From assembly GCF_009208565.1 (NCBI RefSeq), contig NZ_WFLK01000016.1, forward strand, positions 1 to 64,000: a DNA stretch of 64,000 bases, written 5' to 3'. The notes under the pieces were generated by a model. It saw only the letters and a program-made list of their open reading frames with translations. It did no database searches and was not told the DNA's origin. This DNA is from Janthinobacterium aquaticum (GTDB lineage Bacteria; Pseudomonadota; Gammaproteobacteria; Burkholderiales; Burkholderiaceae_D). Both the position numbers and the translations under genes were made by a program. This document shows positions 8,551-18,275 of this stretch, one piece after another; position 1 is the stretch's first letter, and each line of letters starts with the position of its first letter.

Positions 8551-9417
8551 ATGGACAAGAACATAGAGCTGAGCAAGCAAAGCGGCGCCAAGGCGGCCGC
8601 TGGCGCCGTTGCGCCTGCCGAGGCGAAAAATACCGTGCAGTCACTGGCCAAGGGCTTTCGCGTGCTGCAGGCATTTACGGCGCAGGAGCCGGAACTGACG
8701 ATGGCCGAAGTGGCGCGCAAGGCCGATATGGACAACGCCACCGCGTTTCGCTTCCTTAATACCCTGGTGGCGATTGGCTATGTTGAAAAGGTTGAAGACA
8801 CGCGCTATTTCCGCCTGTCGCTCAAAGTGCTGGATCTGGGCTTTCACGCGATTGCGCGCTCGGACTTGCGCACGCGCGCGCGGCCCATCCTACGCAGCCT
8901 GGTGGGCGAAATCAATGAGGCGGCGTCGGTGGCCGTGCTCGATGGCAGCGATGTGATGTATGCCGAGCGCGTGCAGGCCGGCCTGGTCAGGCTGGGCATC
9001 GATGTGCGCATCGGCAGCCGTGTACCGGCCTATTCCAGTGCAGTAGGGCAGGCGATCCTGGCCTGGATGCCGCGTGAGGTGCAGTTGCGCGTACTGCACG
9101 GCAAGCCGCTGCTGCGCCTGACCGATACTACGCTAACCGATATCGATGCGCTGCTGGCGCGCCTCGACCATGTGCGCAGCGTTGGCTATGCGGTGTCGGA
9201 CCAGGAAACCGTATCGGGCGTCTATGTGGTGGCCGCGCCGGTGTTCGATATCGACGGCATGCCGGTGGCAGCCCTCAGCGTGGCGGCGCCCACCTATCAC
9301 ACAACGTTGTCGCAATTCGAGGCCGATACCAAAGAGGCGGTACTGCAGGCGGCGGCGCAGCTGGCCAAGTCGCTGCAGACCACCGGCGGCTACACGCCTC
9401 ATCATTTTCATCCCTGA
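8551..9417 (+). CDS. IclR-family transcriptional regulator
   Basis: The 288-residue protein has an N-terminal winged helix-turn-helix (about residues 45-90; LTMAEVARKADMDNATAFRFL is the HTH). A C-terminal IclR effector-binding domain of GAF type follows (about 105-275), with the family's conserved stretch around RIGSRVPAYSSAVGQAILAW. IclR proteins usually sense a small carbon compound and control the adjacent catabolic operon. The SDR gene follows after 12 bp, so the regulator is the first gene of the operon. Three palindromes lie upstream. The poorly conserved first 25 residues are Ala/Lys-rich and probably disordered. Confidence 0.92.
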   Translation: MDKNIELSKQSGAKAAAGAVAPAEAKNTVQSLAKGFRVLQAFTAQEPELTMAEVARKADMDNATAFRFLNTLVAIGYVEKVEDTRYFRLSLKVLDLGFHAIARSDLRTRARPILRSLVGEINEAASVAVLDGSDVMYAERVQAGLVRLGIDVRIGSRVPAYSSAVGQAILAWMPREVQLRVLHGKPLLRLTDTTLTDIDALLARLDHVRSVGYAVSDQETVSGVYVVAAPVFDIDGMPVAALSVAAPTYHTTLSQFEADTKEAVLQAAAQLAKSLQTTGGYTPHHFHP

Positions 9418-9429
9418 CAGGCAGGCAGC

Positions 9430-10143
9430 ATGAACCCACAGGTAGCAACAAGCACAGTACCGGCAGCAAACCGGCGCGCGCTGGTCACCGGCAGCAGCGC
9501 CGGCATCGGCGCTGCCATCGTGCAGCAGCTGCTGATTGATGGCTGGCAGGTGCTGGGACTGGACCTGGCGCCGGCCACGCTGGCCCATCCATGCTTTTCC
9601 AGCCTGCAGATCGACCTGCTCGATACCGATGTGCTCAAGCGTTGCCTGGCCAGCGCCGGTGTCGTCGGCGCACTCGTGCATGCGGCCGGTTTCATGCGTA
9701 CGGCACCGCTGGGCCAGCTCGATGCGGAACACGGTGCGGCCATGTGGCGCGTGCATGTGCAGGCGGCCGAAGTGCTGGCCAATGCGCTGGCGCCGCGCAT
9801 GCCCGACGGCGCGCGCCTGGTGCTGATCGGCAGTCGTGTGGCGCAGGGCGCGGCCGGGCGCAGCCAGTATGCGGCCTGCAAGGCCGCGCTGGCCGGCATG
9901 GCCCGCTCGTGGGCGGCCGAACTGGCGCCGCGCGGCATTACCGTCAACGTGGTGGCGCCAGCCGCCACCGCTACGGCCATGCTGCAAGATCCGGCGCGCG
10001 CCGGCACGCCGCCACAGCTGCCGCCGATCGGGCGCTATATCGAACCGGCGGAAGTGGCCTCGCTGGTCGCCTTTTTGCTCTCGCCGGCCGCCGCCGCCAT
10101 TACCGGCCAGCAGATCGCCATCTGCGGCGGCGCCTCGCTGTAG
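9430..10143 (+). CDS. Short-chain dehydrogenase/reductase (SDR)
   Basis: The 237-residue protein has the classical SDR layout. The nucleotide-binding TGSSAGIG is at residues 20-27, a modified NAG motif is HAAG, the catalytic Ser is at 135 and Tyr147-x3-Lys151 lies in SQYAACK. NVVAPAA follows the active site. Asp45 after the second strand (GLDLAP) points to NAD rather than NADP. It is cytoplasmic and probably oxidises or reduces an alcohol or keto group of the compound imported by the next gene. It lies between iclR (12 bp) and the symporter (19 bp) in one operon. The substrate cannot be told from sequence. Confidence 0.9.
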   Translation: MNPQVATSTVPAANRRALVTGSSAGIGAAIVQQLLIDGWQVLGLDLAPATLAHPCFSSLQIDLLDTDVLKRCLASAGVVGALVHAAGFMRTAPLGQLDAEHGAAMWRVHVQAAEVLANALAPRMPDGARLVLIGSRVAQGAAGRSQYAACKAALAGMARSWAAELAPRGITVNVVAPAATATAMLQDPARAGTPPQLPPIGRYIEPAEVASLVAFLLSPAAAAITGQQIAICGGASL

Positions 10144-10162
10144 CGCCTGGCCCTGAGACGAA

Positions 10163-11539
10163 ATGGACAGCTTCGACGCCACCGATACCGCCATCATCAT
10201 TGCGATGGTGACGGGCTATATCGTGCTGACGGCCTGGCTGACTACGCGTTCGCGCAGCAAGACCTCAAGCGAATTCATGGTCGGCGCGCGCAATATGCCG
10301 GCGGCGGTGGTGGGCATTTTGATGCTGTCCGAATTTATCGGCGCCAAGTCCACCATCGGCACGGCGCAGGCGGCGTTCGAGTCGGGCATGGCTGCTTCGT
10401 GGGCCGTGCTGTCGGCCGCCATCGGCTTTCCGCTGTTCGGGTTTTTCCTGGCGCGCAAGCTCTACAACTCGGGTGAATACACGATCTCGGGCGCGATTGC
10501 CAAACGCTTTGGCCGCTCGACCCAGCTGATCGTCTCGTTGATCATGATCTATGCGCTGTTGCTGGTCAACGTCGGCAACTACCTGAGCGGCGCGGCGGCG
10601 ATTGCCACCGTGCTCCACATCGAACTGCCGATGGCGGCGCTGGTGATTGCCGTGGTCAGCACCTTTTATTTTGCCTTTGGCGGCATGAAAAGTCTCGCTT
10701 ACGTCAATATCGTCCACAGCACCATCAAATACCTGGGCGTGCTGGTGGTGCTGGCGGTGGCGCTGGCCATGACGGGCGGCGTGCAGCCCATCGTGCAGGC
10801 GCTGCCGGCGTTCTACTTTACCTGGGACGGCGATATCGGCGCCTCGACCATCGCCGCCTACTTTATCGGCAATATCGGTGCGATCTTTTCCACCCAATAT
10901 ATTATCCAGGCCATTGCCTCGACCCGCAGCGCCGATGCGGCGCGCCGCTCGACCCTGATCGCGGCCGTACTGGCCGTGCCGATCGGCCTGGCGCTCGGGC
11001 TGATCGGGGTGGCGGCGCGCTATCTGTATCCGGGCATGCCCAGCCTGTATGCGCTGCCGATTTTCCTGCAAAGCATGAATGTGTACCTGGCCGGCTTCGT
11101 GGCCGTGTCGCTGGTGGCCGCCATCTTTATCAGCGTGAGCACGGTGGCGCTGGCGATCGCCTCGCTGGTGGTGCGCGACTTCTATGTGCCGCATTTCCAG
11201 CCGACGCTCGAGCGCGAATTCATCACCACGCGCCGGCTGGCGGTGGTGATCGGCTTTTTGCCGCTGGTGTTCGTCTGTTTTGCGCCCGGCCTGCTGCATC
11301 TGTCGTTTTTCACGCGCGCGCTGCGCCTGTCGGTCACCATCGTGGCCATTATCGGCTTCTATCTGCCTTTTTTTGCCAGCAACCGCGGCGCCACCGTTGG
11401 GCTGCTGGCCGCCGCAGTCGCGACCACATTCTGGTATCTGTTTGATAACCCGTACGGCATCGACAATATGTTTGTCGCGCTGCTGATTCCGCCGCTGGTG
11501 ATTCTGGCTGAAAAGCTGATGTACAAAAGCAGCGCTTAG
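10163..11539 (+). CDS. Sodium:solute symporter (SSS family)
   Basis: The 458-residue inner-membrane protein has about 12-13 hydrophobic spans and the SSS signature around FMVGARNMPAAVVGILML and the region FGGMKSLAYVNIVHSTIKY. Family members use the sodium gradient to import sugars, sugar acids, amino acids or small organic acids. Its place after an SDR gene and before a porin and two periplasmic dehydrogenases suggests import of the substrate or of the oxidation product. The C-terminus is short and lacks the regulatory extensions found in kinase-linked SSS proteins. Confidence 0.9.
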   Translation: MDSFDATDTAIIIAMVTGYIVLTAWLTTRSRSKTSSEFMVGARNMPAAVVGILMLSEFIGAKSTIGTAQAAFESGMAASWAVLSAAIGFPLFGFFLARKLYNSGEYTISGAIAKRFGRSTQLIVSLIMIYALLLVNVGNYLSGAAAIATVLHIELPMAALVIAVVSTFYFAFGGMKSLAYVNIVHSTIKYLGVLVVLAVALAMTGGVQPIVQALPAFYFTWDGDIGASTIAAYFIGNIGAIFSTQYIIQAIASTRSADAARRSTLIAAVLAVPIGLALGLIGVAARYLYPGMPSLYALPIFLQSMNVYLAGFVAVSLVAAIFISVSTVALAIASLVVRDFYVPHFQPTLEREFITTRRLAVVIGFLPLVFVCFAPGLLHLSFFTRALRLSVTIVAIIGFYLPFFASNRGATVGLLAAAVATTFWYLFDNPYGIDNMFVALLIPPLVILAEKLMYKSSA

Positions 11540-11678
11540 CGCGCTGGCGCACCATTTTTTTCGCATTGCCGCCTCCGTGAAGCCGCCGGACAGGGCCCGC
11601 TTTGCCCGACGTTTTTCCATGGCGCCTCGCGCCTGGCCACCTGACTTGACTTTGCGCTGCACTCTGGCGCGTTTTCCG

Positions 11679-11697
11679 GCCGGTTTATCCGGCTTTT
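11679..11697 (+). terminator. Weak hairpin with short T run before the porin gene
   Basis: GCCGG-TTTAT-CCGGC-TTTT lies 20 bp before the porin start. It could attenuate read-through from the symporter gene. The stem is short, so the call is tentative. Confidence 0.35.
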
Positions 11698-11716
11698 GAC
11701 CTTGAGCATAACTGAT

Positions 11717-12886
11717 ATGAAACACACTACATTTACCCTCGTGGGCGGCATGCTGCTGTCCGGCGTGTGCGGCGCCGCTGCCGCCCAGTCGAACGTGTCC
11801 GTCTACGGCATGGTTGACGCCGGCGTGGCCTATTCCAGCAATCAGAAGGGCAACTCCAACACCTATCTGCGCAGCGGCAGCAAGGATGGCGCGCGCCTGG
11901 GTTTCAAGGGCACGGAAGACCTGGGCAATGGCCTGAAGGCGCTGTTCCAGCTCGAAGCCGGTTTCAATCTCGATGACGGCACGGCAGCGCAAAGCGGCAG
12001 TCTGTTCAACCGCGCCGCCTTTGTCGGCCTGTCCGACAAGCGCCTGGGCACCCTGACGGCCGGCCGCCAGTACGCGCCGTACTTCACCTTCCTCAATCCG
12101 CTCGGCCCGGTGCCGGTGGTGACCGGCGCGACCGGCGCCCATCCCGGCGATATCGACGGTTTCGATATCACCGTGCGCAACAACAATTCGATCAAGTACA
12201 TGTCGCCCGAGTGGCGTGGCGCCGCCTTCGGCCTGATGGTGGCATCGGGCGAGCAGGCCGGCCACCAGGGCAGCGGCAGCGCCATGAGCGCGGCGCTCAA
12301 GTATGACGTGGCCAACTGGCGCTACGCGCTGGGCTACCAGGTGCTGAAAAACGGTCCGCTGCAGGCTACCTGGGACCCGTCGTCGTCGAGCAGCTTCTCG
12401 AAGTCGCCGATCAATACCGGCTATCTGTCGGCGCGCGAAGTGCAATACCTGGCCGCTGCCGTCCACTACCAGCAAGGCGCGCTGGGCCTGGGCGGCTCGC
12501 TCAGTAACGTGCAATACCGCCCGAACGCGTCGTCGCGCTTTGCCGATACCGCCATCTTCAATACCGCTGCCGTGCGCAGCACCTGGCAGACCGGCACGCC
12601 GTGGCTGCTGGGCGCCGGCTACGCCTACACGCGCGCCACCAGCGCCAACGGCATCAGCGACCGCGCCAGCTACCGCCAGCTGTCGCTGATGCAGTCGTAC
12701 TGGCTGTCCAAGCGCACGGTGATCTACATCCTGGAAGCAAACCAGAAGGCACGCGGCAAGACGCTGGCCTCGAACGGTGTCACGCAGATTGACGCGGTGG
12801 CCGTGGTCGGCGACTCGCAGGTGGGCACGCCGTCCTCGAACGGCAGTCAGAACGTGTTTACGGTCGGCCTGCGCCACTCGTTCTAA
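11717..12886 (+). CDS. Outer-membrane porin, betaproteobacterial trimeric type
   Basis: The 389-residue protein begins with a signal peptide (MKHTTFTLVGGMLLSGVCGAA, cleaved near AAAQ). It continues with SVYGMVDAGV, the usual first strand of neisserial/burkholderial general porins. The L3-like segment and the pattern RLGFKGTEDLGNGLKALFQLE are typical. The last residue is Phe (GLRHSF), as needed for outer-membrane insertion. I chose ATG 11717 because the signal peptide starts there. The gene lies within the sugar-oxidation cluster and probably provides uptake of its substrate. Confidence 0.93.
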   Translation: MKHTTFTLVGGMLLSGVCGAAAAQSNVSVYGMVDAGVAYSSNQKGNSNTYLRSGSKDGARLGFKGTEDLGNGLKALFQLEAGFNLDDGTAAQSGSLFNRAAFVGLSDKRLGTLTAGRQYAPYFTFLNPLGPVPVVTGATGAHPGDIDGFDITVRNNNSIKYMSPEWRGAAFGLMVASGEQAGHQGSGSAMSAALKYDVANWRYALGYQVLKNGPLQATWDPSSSSSFSKSPINTGYLSAREVQYLAAAVHYQQGALGLGGSLSNVQYRPNASSRFADTAIFNTAAVRSTWQTGTPWLLGAGYAYTRATSANGISDRASYRQLSLMQSYWLSKRTVIYILEANQKARGKTLASNGVTQIDAVAVVGDSQVGTPSSNGSQNVFTVGLRHSF

Positions 12887-12946
12887 GCCGCTGCCGGCGC
12901 GGGCAGGGGCCTGCGCCGGCCACCACAGGAGAACAGGGAGAACAAT

Positions 12947-13465
12947 ATGGCTTTATCAAGACGTAAATTTTTACTCGGCGCGGCGGCCATTTCCGGCGCC
13001 TGGGTGACCTGGGGCAGCCAGGCGGCGTGGGGCGTTGCCGCTTCCGTGCCAGCATCTTCGCCGCTGACACCGCAGTTCATGCAGCTGTCGCAGCTGCTGG
13101 TCAATCACCGGCTCAACGCCGGTATCGGCGCGCGCATGGCGGCCTTTGCCGCTACCCAGTACCCGGACTGCGCCAGCATGATGACGCAGATCATCGCGCT
13201 GGCCGCCAGCAAGAAGGCCGCCGCGGTGGAAGACTTTTTTGCCGATATTCCCGAAGGCCCGCTGCAGGACTTCGCCCACTGGGTGATTCTGGCCTGGTAC
13301 AGCGGCTCGTCGTCGCCGAAGAAAGACGCGCAGCTGTTCACGTTTGAAGAGGCGCTGACCTACAAGCTGTCAGCCGACGCCGTAGCGATTCCCTCGTACG
13401 GCTTCTCGGGGCCGAATATGTGGAGCCGTCCTATCGTGCCGCTTACGCCGATGCCGAGCTTTTAA
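12947..13465 (+). CDS. Small Tat-exported subunit of a membrane sugar dehydrogenase (FAD-SLDH type), set 1
   Basis: The 172-residue protein starts with a twin-arginine signal (RRKFLLG at 5-11, then a hydrophobic stretch ending in Ala-rich residues). It continues with the helical domain of the small subunits of fructose, sorbitol and gluconate dehydrogenases. These subunits help fold and export the flavin subunit, which has no signal of its own. The order small-GMC-cytochrome with 22 bp and a 1-bp overlap to the next two genes is that of the known complexes. The pattern FAHWVILAWYSG near the middle is conserved between the two copies in this window. Confidence 0.85.
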   Translation: MALSRRKFLLGAAAISGAWVTWGSQAAWGVAASVPASSPLTPQFMQLSQLLVNHRLNAGIGARMAAFAATQYPDCASMMTQIIALAASKKAAAVEDFFADIPEGPLQDFAHWVILAWYSGSSSPKKDAQLFTFEEALTYKLSADAVAIPSYGFSGPNMWSRPIVPLTPMPSF

Positions 13466-13487
13466 CCGACTTACAGAGTAAATCACT

Positions 13488-15137
13488 ATGTCCAATACAA
13501 CTAGCGCCGACGTCATTATCGTTGGCACCGGCGTGGTCGGCGTATCGATAGCCGAAACTCTGCTCGACGCCGGCCTGTCCGTGCTGATGCTTGAAGCAGG
13601 TCCGCGCGTGGCGCGCGCCGAGGTGGTGGAGAACTTTCGCAACCTGCCGCTGGCACTGAAGGGCGATCCCTCTTCATGCTACCCGCCTGCGCCCTGGGCG
13701 CCGCATCCGATGCCGTCGTCGGAAAAACCGGAAGACGCCTATCTGCAACTGAGCGGCCCGGACAAGTACGCGCAAACCTTTATCCGCTATGCCGGCGGCT
13801 CGACCTGGCACTGGGCCGGCACCTGCTGGCGCCTGACGCCGGAAGACATGCGTTTGAAAACGCTGTACGGCGTAGGCCGCGACTGGGCCATCGACTACAA
13901 GACGCTCGAACCGTATTACGCGCGCACCGAATATGCGCTGGGCATCTGCGGCCCGGCCGAGCCGGAGCTGCAATGGCCGCCGCAAAACGCCACGTCCATT
14001 GCGCGCTCGAAGCCGTACCCGATGCCGCCGCTGCCGTTCGGCCCTGGCGAGCAGCGCTTTACCGACGTCGTCAAGACGCTCGGCTACAGCAATATCCCGA
14101 CCGCGCAGGCGCGCAACAGCGGCATGCCCTACGATGACCGCCCGGCCTGCTGCGCCAACAACAACTGCGTACCGGTCTGCCCGGTCGGCGCCAAGTACGA
14201 CGCCGCCACCGCGCTGGCGCGCCTGGAAGCGAAAGGCGCCGTGATTACCGCCAATGCGGTGGTGTATCGCGTCGAGACCAACGCCGCCAACCGCGTCGAG
14301 GCGGTACAGTATTTTGACCAGCACAAGCAGAGCCACCGCATTACCGGCAAGCTGTTCGTGCTGGCCTGTAATGGCATCGAGACGGCCAAGCTGCTGCTGA
14401 TGTCGGCCAGCCCGCGCAACCCGAACGGCCTGGCCAACAGTTCCGACCAGGTCGGACGCAACATGATGGATCACCCGCAGCTGACCATGACGCTGACCCT
14501 GGCCGAGCCGTTCTGGGCCGGCGTGGGGCCGGTGGTTAACAGCGGCATTATGGAAACCTCGCAGGGCGACTTCCGCTCCGAGCACGCGGGCGCCTATTTC
14601 CGCTTCAATAATTTTGCGCGCCACCGCTTTGTGACCTTCAATGCGCTGAAAAAAGGCCTGGTCGGCACGGCGCTGGACAGCGAAATTCGCCGCCTGACCG
14701 CCTGCACCGCCGACGTGGTGCTGGCGCACGAAGTGCTGCCCGACCCGAATAACCGCCTGACGCTGTCGGACAAGAAGGACTGGCTCGGCCTGCCCAAGCC
14801 GGCCATTCATTACGACGTGGGCGACTATACGCGCAGGGCGGCTGAAAAGTACTCGCTGCCGATCGGCAAGCGCATCGCCGCAGCGATGGGCGCGATCGAC
14901 ATGAAGATCAGCCCGAAATTCGCACAGAGCAAGCACATTATGGGCAGCACCATCATGGGCCTGGACCCACGCGACTCGGTGGTCGATACGGACTGCCGCG
15001 CGCATGACCATGAAAACCTGTTCCTGCCCGGCGGCAGCGCGATGGCCAGCACGGCCTGCGGCAACAGCACCATCACCATGGTATCGCTCAGCTTCAAGGC
15101 CGCCGATGCGATGGTGCGTCAACTGCGGGGGGCATAA
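13488..15137 (+). CDS. GMC-family FAD dehydrogenase subunit, set 1
   Basis: The 549-residue protein has the FAD-binding GTGVVG near the N-terminus, a GGSTWHWAGTCWR block and a GMC C-terminal domain with STACGNSTIT. Cys221, Cys222, Cys227 and Cys231 (CCANNNCVPVC) match the Cys motif that binds a 3Fe-4S cluster in FAD glucose dehydrogenases of Burkholderia. Electrons would go from substrate to FAD, to the cluster, to the cytochrome c subunit and then to ubiquinone. The protein lacks a signal peptide and would be exported with the Tat small subunit encoded just upstream. The substrate class is probably a sugar, polyol or aldonate. Confidence 0.9.
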   Translation: MSNTTSADVIIVGTGVVGVSIAETLLDAGLSVLMLEAGPRVARAEVVENFRNLPLALKGDPSSCYPPAPWAPHPMPSSEKPEDAYLQLSGPDKYAQTFIRYAGGSTWHWAGTCWRLTPEDMRLKTLYGVGRDWAIDYKTLEPYYARTEYALGICGPAEPELQWPPQNATSIARSKPYPMPPLPFGPGEQRFTDVVKTLGYSNIPTAQARNSGMPYDDRPACCANNNCVPVCPVGAKYDAATALARLEAKGAVITANAVVYRVETNAANRVEAVQYFDQHKQSHRITGKLFVLACNGIETAKLLLMSASPRNPNGLANSSDQVGRNMMDHPQLTMTLTLAEPFWAGVGPVVNSGIMETSQGDFRSEHAGAYFRFNNFARHRFVTFNALKKGLVGTALDSEIRRLTACTADVVLAHEVLPDPNNRLTLSDKKDWLGLPKPAIHYDVGDYTRRAAEKYSLPIGKRIAAAMGAIDMKISPKFAQSKHIMGSTIMGLDPRDSVVDTDCRAHDHENLFLPGGSAMASTACGNSTITMVSLSFKAADAMVRQLRGA

Positions 15138-16546
15138 TGAAAGCACTGTTGAAAACCTTGCAGGCAGCCGCCTTGCTGTTGTCGCTGACCTCGCTGACCT
15201 CGCTGAACGCCATGGCGGCGCCGGCGCAATACCCTGCCGAACTGGTCGAGCGTGGCCGCTATCTGGCCACTGCCTCGGACTGCATGGCCTGCCATACGGC
15301 GCACAAGGGCCAGCCGATGGCCGGTGGCGTGGTGATGAGTTCCCCCGTGGGCAATATCATCAGCACCAATATCACGCCATCAAAAGAGCACGGCATTGGC
15401 AACTACACTTTGCAGCAGTTCAGCGATGCGCTGCGCAAGGGCATCCGCGCCGATGGCGCGCCGCTGTATCCGGCCATGCCCTACACGGCCTACGCCATCA
15501 TGACGGACGACGACGTGCAGGCGCTGTATGCCTACTTTATGCAGGGCGTCACGCCGGTTGAAAAAGGTACGCCTGCCACCAGTCTGCCGTTCCCGATGAA
15601 CGTGCGCACCTCGATGAAGGCGTGGAATGCGCTGTTCCTCGACGACCAGCCCCTGAAGCCCGAGCCGCAGCGCTCGAGCCAGTGGCTGCGCGGGCGCTAT
15701 CTGGCCGAAGGTGCGGCCCACTGCAGCAGCTGCCATACACCGCGCGGCGCGCTGATGCAGGAAAAGCGCGATCTCTACCTCGGTGGCGCGCAAGTGGGCG
15801 CCTGGTATGCGCCGAACATCACTTCGCATCCGACGGCCGGCATCGGCAGCTGGACCGAGGCGGAACTTGTGCAGTACCTGCGTACCGGCCGCGTGCCTGG
15901 CAAGGCGCAGGCAGCGGGCAGCATGGCCGAAGCGATCAGCATGAGCTTTAGCAAGCTGCATGACGATGACCTCAAAGCGATTGCCGCCTATATCAAGGAC
16001 GTGCCGGCGATTGCCACCGATGGTGGCCAGCCAGCAGAAGTGTCGCGCTTTGCCCAGGGCAAGCCTGGCAATGAGCTGGTGGCGCTGCGCGGCAAGGGCT
16101 ATCAGGCCGGCATGCAGGGCCAGCAGGTGGGTGCGCAGCTCTATTCGGCCAACTGCGCTTCCTGCCATGGCTTTGATGCGCAAGGCACAAAGGACGGCTA
16201 CTACCCGAGCCTGTTCCATAACTCGGCCAGCGTCAACACCAGCAACCTGCTGGCCACCATCCTGCTCGGTGTGGATCGGCATACGGCCGAAGGCCATGTG
16301 TTTATGCCGCCGTTCGGCAAGCAGGCCAATGCGCTTAACAGCCTCAATGATGAAGAAGTCGCGGCACTGGCCAACTATATCCAGGTCAGCTACGGCACCG
16401 GCGCTGCAAACGTCAAGCCGGCCGACGTGGCCGTGATTCGCCAGGGTGGGCCGCAGTCGCATCTGCCGCTGCTGGCGCAGTTGGGGATGGGGTTGGCGGT
16501 AGTGCTGCTGATAGGGCTGGCAGTGTTTCTTCGCAGGCGCCGCTGA
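15137..16546 (+). CDS. Triheme cytochrome c subunit, set 1
   Basis: The 469-residue protein has a signal peptide, three CxxCH heme sites (49-53 CMACH, 196-200 CSSCH, 340-344 CASCH) and a C-terminal membrane anchor (LGMGLAVVLLIGLAVFL) followed by arginines. This is the standard layout of the cytochrome subunit of gluconate, sorbitol and alcohol dehydrogenases, which passes electrons to ubiquinone at the periplasmic face. The start codon shares one base with the stop of the flavin subunit, so translation is coupled. A family R repeat follows 15 bp after the gene. Confidence 0.92.
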   Translation: MKALLKTLQAAALLLSLTSLTSLNAMAAPAQYPAELVERGRYLATASDCMACHTAHKGQPMAGGVVMSSPVGNIISTNITPSKEHGIGNYTLQQFSDALRKGIRADGAPLYPAMPYTAYAIMTDDDVQALYAYFMQGVTPVEKGTPATSLPFPMNVRTSMKAWNALFLDDQPLKPEPQRSSQWLRGRYLAEGAAHCSSCHTPRGALMQEKRDLYLGGAQVGAWYAPNITSHPTAGIGSWTEAELVQYLRTGRVPGKAQAAGSMAEAISMSFSKLHDDDLKAIAAYIKDVPAIATDGGQPAEVSRFAQGKPGNELVALRGKGYQAGMQGQQVGAQLYSANCASCHGFDAQGTKDGYYPSLFHNSASVNTSNLLATILLGVDRHTAEGHVFMPPFGKQANALNSLNDEEVAALANYIQVSYGTGAANVKPADVAVIRQGGPQSHLPLLAQLGMGLAVVLLIGLAVFLRRRR

Positions 16547-16561
16547 GATCCGGAACGGTCG

Positions 16562-16672
16562 GTAGGTCGGATTAGGCCCTTCGGGCCGTAATCCGACAAC
16601 ACCGCGGACGCCAATCCCGCGGACGCCAACAATATTGTCGGATTACGCCGCTACGCGGCTAATCCGACCTAC
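16562..16672. repeat. Family R palindromic repeat, copy R2
   Basis: The left hairpin apex is GGCCC-TTC-GGGCC and the right apex is GCCGC-TAC-GCGGC, with the common outer arms. It lies between the first dehydrogenase set and the second chemoreceptor. A GCGGACGCCAA unit is doubled in the spacer. Confidence 0.92.
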
Positions 16673-16693
16673 GTGAAATAACAAGGAAAAACC

Positions 16694-18262
16694 ATGCAAT
16701 GGTTCTATGATTTAAAAATAGCCAGGAAACTGATCCTGTCATTCAGCCTGGTGCTGCTGCTGTCCCTGCTGCTTGGTGGCTCGACCATCGTGGCGATGGG
16801 GCGCATGAATGCGGCGGCCAGCGAGCTGTCGGGGCAGTGGCTGCCGTCGATGCGCCATATTCTGGCGATGAAGTCGGCCGTCAATACTCAGCGCCGTTAT
16901 GAAATGGAGCAGTTGCTGACCAGCGACCCTGAGCGCGCCACCAAGTTCGATGCGCTGGTCGAGCGCATGGTCAAGAAGGTTGACCGTCTGCAGGCCAAAT
17001 ACAAGGAGACCGTCATCAGCGACGAGGCGCGCCAGGACTATGCGCGCATGGTCGACCTGCGCGCTGCTTACGCCGTCGAGCGTACCAAAATGGTGGAACT
17101 GACCCGCAGCGGCAACAAGGAGCAGGCCATTAAGGTGGCCGAAGGCAAGGCTTTCGATATCATGGCGCAGCTGGCCGACGTGATGGACAAGATCGCCGAT
17201 CGCACCGAAGCGATGGGCCGCGCTGCCGGCGATGCCGCCGAAGCGCAGTACCAGCAGGCACGCAACATCACGCTGGGCCTGCTGGCGGCCGATATCGTGA
17301 TCGGCGTGCTGCTGGCCCTTTTTATTGCGCGCATGATCGCCGTGCCGCTGCAGCGTGCTGTCGAGGTGGCGCGCCAGGTGGCCGCCGGCGACCTGAGCGC
17401 TGACATACGCAATGACTCGCACGACGAAACCGGTCAGCTGATGGATGCGCTGGCGCATATGAACGCCAATCTGCAGCGCCTGGTGGGCCAGGTGCGCTCC
17501 AGTACCGACACCATCGCCACCGCCTCGACCGAGATTGCGGCCGGCAATGCCGACCTGTCCTCGCGCACCGAGCAGCAGGCCAGTTCGCTGGAAGAAACCG
17601 CTTCGTCGATGGAAGAGCTGACCTCGACCGTGCGCCAGAACGCCGACAATGCACGCCAGGCCAATACGCTGGCGCTGTCTGCCTCGCAGGTGGCGGTGCA
17701 GGGCGGTGCGGTGGTGGGCGAAGTGGTCGGCACCATGGCCTCGATCAATGCGTCGTCGAAAAAGATTGTCGACATTATTGCCGTGATCGACGGTATCTCC
17801 TTCCAGACCAATATCCTGGCACTGAATGCGGCAGTGGAAGCGGCGCGCGCCGGCGAGCAGGGCCGCGGCTTTGCCGTAGTGGCCAGTGAGGTGCGCAATC
17901 TGGCGCAGCGCTCCAGTGCTGCTGCCAAGGATATCAAGGAGCTGATCGGCGACTCGGTCGAGAAGGTCGAAGCAGGTACGCGCCTGGTCGACCAGGCTGG
18001 CGCCACCATGGACGATATTGTCTCGGGCATTGCCCGCGTGGCCGACATCATGAGCGAAATCACGGCGGCCAGCGCCGAGCAAAGCGCCGGCATCGAGCAG
18101 GTCAACCAGGCCATTACGCAGATGGACCAGGTGACGCAGCAGAACGCGGCGCTGGTCGAACAGGCCGCTGCCGCTGCCGAGGCCATGCAGGAGCAGGCCG
18201 CTGGCTTGAGCGAGATGATGGGCGTGTTCAAACTGCCAGGCACGCGCCTGGCAATCCGATAA
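16694..18262 (+). CDS. Methyl-accepting chemotaxis protein within the dehydrogenase cluster
   Basis: The 522-residue transducer has membrane spans at about 12-32 and 190-212, a periplasmic four-helix-bundle sensor domain and a HAMP domain. The cytoplasmic signalling hairpin carries the tip [20 protein letters not shown]. Its cytoplasmic half closely resembles the receptor at 6338-7987, but the sensor half is different. It lies between two dehydrogenase sets on the same strand, only 13 bp before the next small subunit, so it is probably co-transcribed with set 2. A role in taxis toward the substrate of these enzymes is a reasonable inference. Confidence 0.92.
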   Translation: MQWFYDLKIARKLILSFSLVLLLSLLLGGSTIVAMGRMNAAASELSGQWLPSMRHILAMKSAVNTQRRYEMEQLLTSDPERATKFDALVERMVKKVDRLQAKYKETVISDEARQDYARMVDLRAAYAVERTKMVELTRSGNKEQAIKVAEGKAFDIMAQLADVMDKIADRTEAMGRAAGDAAEAQYQQARNITLGLLAADIVIGVLLALFIARMIAVPLQRAVEVARQVAAGDLSADIRNDSHDETGQLMDALAHMNANLQRLVGQVRSSTDTIATASTEIAAGNADLSSRTEQQASSLEETASSMEELTSTVRQNADNARQANTLALSASQVAVQGGAVVGEVVGTMASINASSKKIVDIIAVIDGISFQTNILALNAAVEAARAGEQGRGFAVVASEVRNLAQRSSAAAKDIKELIGDSVEKVEAGTRLVDQAGATMDDIVSGIARVADIMSEITAASAEQSAGIEQVNQAITQMDQVTQQNAALVEQAAAAAEAMQEQAAGLSEMMGVFKLPGTRLAIR

Positions 18263-18275
18263 AACAGGAGATCCC

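Noticed and set aside
10265..12877. Very long antisense open frame opposite the symporter and porin genes
   Set aside because: It is low-complexity (rich in Arg, His, Gln and Ala), spans two genes with clear families and has no start signal. It is the shadow expected in high-GC DNA.
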